A DNA stretch of 64,000 nucleotides from Urophycis tenuis (Eukaryota > Chordata > Actinopteri > Gadiformes > Phycidae), in NCBI GenBank assembly GCA_036785325.1, contig JAXIVH010000073.1, positions 159,001-223,000 on the forward strand. Direction: 5' to 3'. The notes beneath the pieces were generated by a model. The model was given only the letters and a program-made list of their open reading frames with translations, was not told the origin of the DNA and did not search any database. Both the position numbers and the translations under genes were made by a program. This document shows, piece by piece, positions 32,964-41,900 of the stretch; the first letter of the stretch is position 1; every line of letters starts with the position of its first letter.

Positions 32964-35900
32964 CGTATATAGCGTATAAAGCGTATATACATAAATGGCG
33001 CTGCCAGTGTTTACATTGTGATAGAAGTCGATAGCAATAGAATGTGATTCATTGTGAGTCATTCATGTGTAAATGACATGTTTGGAGGACCAATCGCAGC
33101 CCTTGCGGTCTCCGTTGTGCGTAGACAGAGTGACGGATACTTAAAAAATATTTCAGGCCGACGGAGACGACGGAGAGGCTCTCCGTCAGGCTCTCCGTAT
33201 CCGTCGTCCGGCACTTTACGCAGAAGTATAAACTAGGCTTTAAAGGGTGTAAACTAAGCTTGGCATATTCAACTACAGTTTCAGTGATTTAATGAATATC
33301 AGTGTCAAGTGTGTTTTGAAGCCGTTTCGATCAAAACTAATAAATAGTATTTATCGATCACTCAAAATATTTCAAAATGCAGCCTCAACCTCTGACAACA
33401 AAAACTGAGTACACCCTTATGTGAAAATGCATAGAAAGGGCTTCAGTGAGGCATGATCTGCTTCAGTGTGTCACAGTGCTTTGAACCATGTCTTGTGGTC
33501 TGAAGTCCAAGAAAAACAATTTTGTTTTAGATGGTGTCAAGTATGTGTGTGACGGTAACCACGTGAGTAGTATGAAGACTAGTGTGTCTTGCTTCCAGTC
33601 AAGCATGGAATTGGGACTGACATGGTTTGGGGCTGCATGAATACTGCCAACATTGGGAAGTTTACCAATAGAAACATGGATGAACAAGTACTGTGACATA
33701 CTGACTCTCTCTAGGCATTTTCACATAGGGGTGTACTCACTTTGGCCGGATGTTGAATTATTTTAAGGAAATAAAACCCAGAAATATGAGGGGTGTACTC
33801 ACTTTTATGATACACATCACATTATTAACATTAATAACATGGCATTCAAAAGCATGACGATATTGACTTACCAGCACCCTCTTCTTCCTCACCCCCATCC
33901 TCCTCCTCGTCGTCTTCCACACCAGATTGGTCATCAGGGGGAACTATTTGTACAGAGCGAGACGACCAATGTTGGCAGTGAGAAATCGTTTATCAAATCC
34001 ATAACTTCACCATTGGCAAATTTCAGTCCTCGTCTTAGGCTGCATCCGAATACTCAGTATATACTATTTCTGTTCAGTGTCTACTACTTGACCGTTAATG
34101 TAGTACGTGCTACAGCCGTACGTAGAACGCCTCCGAACGCTTCCGAACACCACCGAAAACGCTACCGGATGTTTGGAGATAACGTATTTCCCCTCTGTGC
34201 GCGGCAGATCAGATGCCGGCAAAATTAAAAAAGTCACCTCCGATAATTAACCTCATAGTTTTCTGTCTTGTCGTCGTTACAGGTGAATTTAAATGTCTCT
34301 TTCTGCGCGAATGGCTCTTGATATCGCTGCTTTTATTTATTTTAATTTTCTCTGCGGCGTTCTTCTTCTTCGGTTACCAGACTCTGCTGCATTGTGGGAT
34401 AGCGTAGTGTCCTACCGTTGTACACTGTGGCGGTAGTACGCATTTGGGAACCATTTCCGTACTACACAATGCGTACTAAGCATTCGGACGTACTATATTT
34501 TTCACGTACTACAAAATGCATACTATATAGTAGTCAAGTGTGCGTATTCGGATGCAGCCTTAGTGTTTATTTAGCTACTGTGCTATGTCTGAGTATCTGC
34601 CACTTGTGATATGCTAGCCTAGCCTGGAGTCCTAACTACGTGACACCTGAGGAGGGCTATCTATTAGCAGGTTTACAATTCCCTGTAGGATAACTTAGCC
34701 TAATCACTGAGCACATATACAGTGCCGCTGACAGTTTAGCTGGGCCCGGGACAGCCAAACCTTTGGCTGGGACTCCCCCCACCATTTAATTTGACTATAT
34801 AGCACAGAAAAGAATAGACTGAGCAAATTGGATAACCCTATCCCAAACTTTACAAAAGTTTGAAAGTCAAGGTTTAAAAAAAAAAAAAAATTAGATATAT
34901 GAAACACAGTGTTATGAAGCCGTTGTGGTTATGAAATGATTCAATGACCTGTCTGTCTGACAAGTTGGCTCGCGCACACTGACAGTTATGATCGAAAGAA
35001 GTCGTTTTTTTTCTTCTCCGTAATCAAAGACCAAACCGTTTTTGGAATAGGGGTGATAGGGGGTTATTGGCCCTTTTTCAAGGGCAATGAAGGCAAACGA
35101 TCTACAAATCATTTATTGAATGCAAATATAGCACTTTTCTTCCCCAAATTAACACATTTTGAAGTAAACATAGAATAATTAATCGCAACTTCATTGGGGC
35201 CCAGTTGTGGGCCCCCCCCCCATTCCTGGGCCCGGACAAAAGAGCCGTTGGTCCCCCCCTGTCGGCGTCCCTGCACATATACATCAACAAATACAATTTA
35301 CTCACCGGTGCTGTCAATTGCTGAGGACCTCGCCGCCACGACCGGTCTCGCACCCAATAGTTGGTCCATCTCCTCGATAAATTCAAAACGACGCCTGCCT
35401 TTTCTCCGCCAAATATTTGGCTTTTAAAGCTTTCCACTTTGTCCTGAACGCCTCCCATGGCTTCACCACCCCCTTCTCTCCAACTCCTTCGCAACTCCCT
35501 TAAAAATGGAAGCATTACGCTGTCTCTTCCCATCGAGGGCTGACAGCGCATCCAAATCCCCCGAAACTCTGATAAAAGTCAGGGTTTCTGCTCTCGACCA
35601 GCTTTGTCTCTCCATTGTAGGCTACTAGTCTCTGAGGTAAATTATGTAATTGTGAGACACAAAATCACAACATTTGAATTCTCGCGCATATAACACAGCA
35701 CTGCGCATGTGCGAACTTCCTACGTCGCTTTAACCGTTTTCCATCTGATTTATGACAAATTATCTCTCGCCAATCCACCTCTGAACAGCGACATAAATTA
35801 AGTCGACAAAGCTAGCGTTGAAGCGACTTAACCGCTTTTCCATCACATGTGTCGCATCAACTTTGTAATGCGCATTATTTTAAAGCGACTTTATATTGGA

Positions 35901-38900
35901 TGGAAAAAGGACTATTGACTAACATCTATATGATGGACACCACAAATATCTCCAGTAAGAAATATACAGTAGGATGGTTATAGGAGAGCTTTGGAATTTG
36001 GAATATTTGTAGGTATTACCTGCTGCTGATTTTGCCTGTTCTCGAGATGAAGTATGGTTTTTGTTGTGGTCCATAACGGCCAACATCGTTCGTGCCTGCA
36101 TCGCTGCATACTCGAAGTGGAGCCGCTTCGGACAGTATTTTAGCAGGGCATTGTGGAAGACTTCAAGTTGTCCTAGTAAAACACAACAAAAATGACAGTA
36201 GAAATTAGAGAACTGAAAAAAAAGTATGAAAAATGTGTTGGCATGATCTGAAAAGGACTGTCTTTTTGACAATCCAATCTTTGCAAATCAAAGCATCCTT
36301 TTCATTGTAAGAAAAAAAATAAGAACTGTTTTCTCTTCTTCTGGACTGATACAGCAAAGTAGTTTATTCCCATGTAAATTGGTAGAAAGGTTCACAAAAG
36401 TTCAGAGGTTCAACCTATGCCTGTTCTCAAAGCAAATTGCTCTGGCTCTTCCTGAGAACTGGTCTGACAACCTTTGGTTCAACTATGCATATGATAATTG
36501 AGTTAACCTCACACCTTTGGGCTGGGATAGTTCTCAATGGCTTACCCCCGAAAACCATTCCACGATCGTTTGTTTTTCACACCTCACCTGGTGCCAAACT
36601 GTAAGTCATGCCATCAGAGCACAACCCTACCTGCACATCCATCTCAAACATACCTGTGTGTTTGAAAAGCGTCATTTGCTGTAAGTCTTTCAGTAGACGT
36701 TTGTCCATCACTATTTCGAGCAATGCTTTGTAGGCAGCGGAATCCACGGACAACCATTTCTTCATCCGTTGCTGGTCTGGTGATAGTTCTTTGTGGTAGC
36801 ATTGATATTCCCTGCCATTATCTTCCCAGCGATGAACCCCCGAAATATGGTAGAGGATTGATGTCCACCGTCTGTGCAATTCCTGACAACATGAGAGAGG
36901 CAGAAAATTGTGTTGGTATACTAGCGTTCTTTCCAATGTGTCTGGAGAAACATAGTTATTGCATGCTGTGGCAGTATCCCCTGCCACTAGTAAGACACCA
37001 CAGCAGCACATTACACAATCACTCATCTCACAGACCACATGTTAGCCAGGTAGCATACTCTTTAGTTTGGTGGGTGCACACACTGAGCTATATATATATA
37101 ACATCCAAGTAAGTTTCCTGTGCTATTGCCATACATCCACACATATACATACACAGACACAGAAACATTTGTTTTAAGTTGTTTCTTTATTATGAGCAGG
37201 CCTGAATTCATGTATTGTTTTGCTTACCACAGTGCTTCCTGGTGCTGGGCAGTGGAGAAGGACCCGAGCTGTGTTTCAGGCTGACTTTTATAATGCCGGA
37301 GAAATTCGTAGGGAGCGTGCTCGGCCCCTCCCACTGAACCATACCAACTGTGGGGCTGAAATTAATAGGGAGATTAATTTCCAGACCAAGTTTGTGTTTG
37401 AATATTTTGATGACCACCTTTAGGTACGTTAAAATAAGTGTAAATAGAGTTGGCAAGGTAAAGACATTGGAAATGATCATGGGGTTTAAATTATTATATG
37501 TTGGAGTCCAATTAAAGGTGGTATGGTCCAGAGGGAGGGGCCTAGCCTTTAAATGGAGGGATTCTACCCTGCCTAGACAGTCAGTGAAGGGCTGTGGTGC
37601 TGTGCAGATGGGGTTTGTAGAGAGGTGGTTCCCTATTCTATATGTCCTTTTTCTTTATTGTTTTCACCCACTTTATTGGATTAGAAGAAAATCATCCATC
37701 CATCCATCCATATCCTCCGCTTATCCGGGGTCGGGTAACTGGCTCCTCTCGATAAAAGAAAATCACTTGAACTTAAAGAGTAAATGGACTTTGTTTTGCG
37801 AGTTTTGGACATTTGAGACATCTTTTTCAGTTAGCCTGCGGCTACACTACCCTCACTCTAGGTCAGAGTGTGACATTTGGTGGCAGTGGTGGGATGGCCA
37901 CCCGACCGGTTCCCAGGGCGGGCCGAAGAAACATACAAACCAGGAGGAAGACAGCCAAACTTAAAACAGATGTTGAGCCAACCGCACCAGACACAGAGGA
38001 TGAGGATTGGGAGACGGATGGGGATGAGGGGGGACCCTCCTTCCAGCCTCCCTATGGAGGGCGGCCACAGCCAGAGATGGTCATGCTGTTACGTCAGTTT
38101 ATGGGAACGCAGAGGGACCGCGAAGAAGCGATGTTGGAGGAACTTCGAGGCCTACGGACAGCCGTCCAGGCGGGCAGTCAGCCGCCTACACCTGCAGCCA
38201 GTCCAGTCTCCTTAATGAGACTCCCCACCAATTTTCACACCCCGCGGCCACCTGCAGCACCAGCATTACAACCGCAGCCATCAGTACCAGCCCCCCGGAA
38301 GGACCCCAAGTTGCTTCCATTCCAGTTCGGTGAGGACATCGAAAATTACCTCCTCCGTTTTGAGCGGATTGCTAGAACTTGGGCATGGCCAGCGACTGAG
38401 TGGGCTTACAGACTTGTGCCTTTACTGACAGGAAAGGCGTTGGAGGCCTATTCCGCCATGGATGAAGATCGATCTGACTCCTATCCAGACCTTAAACAAG
38501 CCCTACTGGCCAAGTTTGACATTTCTTCGGAGACTTATCGCCAGCGCTTCAGAGATCCAGCTGTGGCCCAGGGAGAGATGCCGACCGAAACCTACCAACG
38601 CTTGAAAGGCCTGTATCGACGTTGGATCAAGCCAGACCAGTGCAGCGTGGAGGACATCGGAGAAGCCATCGTGTTGGAGCAGCTGCTGAGAGTTTTTCCA
38701 CCCGACATCCGCACATGGGTCAAGGAACGAGAGCCCACCACCGGCTTAGAGGCCGCGAAGCTGGCAACCCAGTACGTCAATGCCCGGAGGCTTGTGCTGC
38801 CCAAGTCCCAACAGCGCCAACCGGACAGAGGACAAAGCGCCAACCGGCAAGAAGGTCAGAAGTGGAGTAACTATGGGACTCAAGGGAAGGTGGGGGTTAA

Positions 38901-41900
38901 CAGAGGTGTCCAGCCGGTTATTGCCAGTCGGGGGGCGTGGGGATTTAGTAGACATGTCCAGCAGCCTAGTACCAGTCGGGGGGAAATCATTTGTTACTAC
39001 TGCCAGCAGCCTGGCCACAAGGCCTTAGACTGCCCTCTCAAAAAACCTAAACTGTCTGGTTACTGCTATGTTCCACGCAGAGAAGTGTGTATAGAGCCAG
39101 GTACCATGTGCTTAGAGGATCCCTCTTTTCATCCAGTGACTGTTAATGGGGTACCGGTGTTGGCCTTGTTAGACAACGGGAGTTCCATGTCACTGATTAA
39201 GAAATGTTTTCTGACGGACAGTGGGATTGCCTATGGGAACAAAACTGATATTGAATGTGTGCATGGGGATCAGAAATCCTACCCCACATCGGAGGTTACT
39301 GTAGTGGTAGATGGGCAGGCATTTTTGCTACAAGTCGGAGTTGTAGACCGTTTAAGTGTAGATTGCATCCTGGGAAGGGATTTGCCAATCCTGCGAGACC
39401 TAATTGCAGGAAAACAACCAAAATATGAAATGTGTGCTATGGTAACAAGGTCCCAGGTTAAAGCTGGCCTGGAGCCCCTCCCAGATCTTGATGGTGGTCT
39501 GTGTGAGGGTGGTTCCAAAGGCCCAAGAAAATCACGACGACAGCGTCGCATGGAGAAAATGCAAGGCACCCCCACTCAGGGAGAAACCTATCCCGAACCT
39601 GTGAGTGTCAATTGGGATATTCCCAATGACATAAGCCAATTGCAAATGTCTGATCCTACTCTGTCGTTCTTGTACAAGCAGGTTGAGGATGGCGAGGGGA
39701 AACAAGACTCTGGTCCAAGATTTATGGTTGAAAATGATATTCTATATGCAATGGGGTATGCTGGTAAGCGCTTAGTGGTACCCACCAGTTGCAGACCCCT
39801 TGTCTTACATCTGGCACACACCATACCATGGGCAGGCCATCTAGGGCAACAAAAAACCTATTTGAGGTTGGGGTCACGGTTTTACTGGCCAACAATGTTC
39901 ACTGATGTCAAACATTTTTGCACCACATGCCCAGAGTGTCAGGTCACCACACACATTACATCCAAGCGGGTTCCATTACACCCATTACCTATTATCAGTA
40001 CCCCTTTCCGGCGCATAGCCATGGATGTGGTTGGTCCACTGGAGAAGAGTAGCTCTGGTTACCAGTACATACTTGTGATCTGTGACTATGCCACACGATT
40101 TCCAGAAGCGTTTCCTCTCCGAAGTATTAAGACACCCAAGATTATCGGTGCCCTGGTCCAGCTTTTCTCTCGTGTAGGGTTACCAGATGAGATCATCACG
40201 GACCAAGCTACCAACTTCACTTCTGGCACTATGAAACAGCTGCAGAGGGAACTCGGCATTAAAGGCATAAGGACGACTCCATACCACCCCCAGACGGATG
40301 GTCTGGTGGAACGCTTCAACCAAACGCTGAAGCAGATGTTGCGTAAGTTTGTCTCCGATACCGGCCATGACTGGGACAAGTGGTTGCCTTTTATCTTGTT
40401 TGCCTACAGGGAGGTGCCTCAGGCATCAACTGGCTTCTCCCCATTCGAGCTCCTTTATGGCTGGCCAGTGCAGGGGCCGCTGGATCTTTTAAGGAAGGAG
40501 TGGGAGGCCACCAAGCGACCAGCACCTGAAGGTATCCTGACCTACGTACTCCAAATGCGTGAACGCCTTGAGAGGTACCACGAGGAGGCCCGGGACCACC
40601 TGGAGAGAGCACAACAGGACCAGAAGCGGTGGTATGACAAAACGGCTCGGCAGAGGGAGCTGACACCAGGTCAGAGGGTCCTGATTTTACTCCCTACCAG
40701 CAGCAACAAACTGTTAGCCAAATGGCAGGGGCCATATGAGGTGTTGAGAAGGATGGGACCAGTGACGTACGAGGTGGCACACCCAGACAAGGGGAAAATC
40801 TCGCAGGTCTACCACATCAACCTGCTCAAAGAGTGGAAGGAGCGGGAGCCCTCCCAGGTGTTACTGGTGCGTCAGGTCAAGGAGGAAGATGGTGAGTCTG
40901 ACTCTAACCTACAACAACTTCTTCAACCCAAAACTCCTCATCTTGTGCACCTGTCCTCACAAAATCAGCAGGAGTTGCGGATGCTGTTTCGGGAGATGCC
41001 TGGGCTGTTCCAAGACGGTCCAGGGCGAACCACACAGATCCAGCACACCATACGTCTCCAGAAGGCAGACACTCCTCCCATTCGTCAGAGGCCGTACCGC
41101 ATCCCCGAACGGTTGGTGGGGCCCCTGCAGGAAGAGGTCCAGAAGATGCTTGATCTCGGGGTGATCGAGCCATCTCGGAGTGAATGGTCCAGTCCCTTAG
41201 TAATGGTGCCAAAGAAGGATGGCTCTCAACGCCCCTGTGTAGACTTCAGGAAGGTTAACGCCATCTCCTGCTTTGACGCTTACCCCATGCCTCGCATAGA
41301 TGATCTGGTGGAACGGGTTGGGACTGCCAGGTACATAACCACAATGGACCTTTGCAAGGGTTATTGGCAGATTCCCCTGGAAGAGAACTCAAAGCAGTAC
41401 ACCGCATTCCGTACACCATCAGGACTGTACCAATTTACAGTAATGCCATTTGGACTGCATGGAGCACCTGCGACGTTCCAAAGGTTGATGGATGCTGTTC
41501 TCACAGGGTTTGAATCCTTCAGTGCTGCTTACCTGGATGACGTCGTCATTTTCAGCCATTCCTGGGAGGACCATCTCCAACACCTGAGGCAGATCCTGAC
41601 CTGCATCGAGAGGGCCGGTTTGTCCCTCAACGCTGAGAAGTGTGAGTGGGCTAAGGATGAAGTCCAATACCTGGGGTTCCATCTTGGAGGGGGTCACATC
41701 CGTCCGCTTGTGGACAAAGTCGAAGCCATCCGTAATGCCCAGCCCCCACGCACCAAGAAGCAGGTGAGGTCGTTCATGGGCCTTGTAGGATGGTATTCTA
41801 ACTTCATTCCCCACTACTCCACCCTTGCTACCCCTCTGACTAATCTGACCAGGAAAGGGGAACCTAACCCTGTAAGATGGTCCCCAGAATGTGAACAGTC

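Larger units (their letters stand above)
32059..35616 (-). pseudogene. Harbinger SANT/Myb-like partner gene
   Basis: Exons 35616-35306, 33943-33872 and 32435-32059, with GT-AG borders and in-frame joins (DSTG|VPPDDQ, EEGAG|EAMETS). Exon 1 opens MERQSWSRAETLTFIRV, a trihelix/SANT start, but has two frameshifts near 35465 (GGGGG run) and 35385. Exon 2 is acidic. Exon 3 has a coiled-coil tail (VSQQLSDLLKRQERQEEADR). Such proteins import and position Harbinger transposase on the ends. Two MITEs and a Tc1 relic lie in its introns. Confidence 0.65.
24913..35912. mobile_element. PIF/Harbinger element 1, disrupted by nested insertions
   Basis: Terminal inverted repeats GTCCTTTTTCCATCCAAT at 24913 and its complement ending at 35912, flanked by TAT on both sides. 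The subterminal parts share GCGACTT motifs. It carries a plus-strand DDE transposase (30516-31794) and a minus-strand SANT-type gene (32059-35616), the standard two-gene Harbinger layout. A 5.3-kb hAT element, two MITEs and a Tc1 relic lie inside; without them it is about 4 kb. Both genes are frameshifted. Confidence 0.8.

Noticed and set aside
37208..37480. Frames duplicated at 42604-42876
   Set aside because: Both are in the Gmr1 LTRs.
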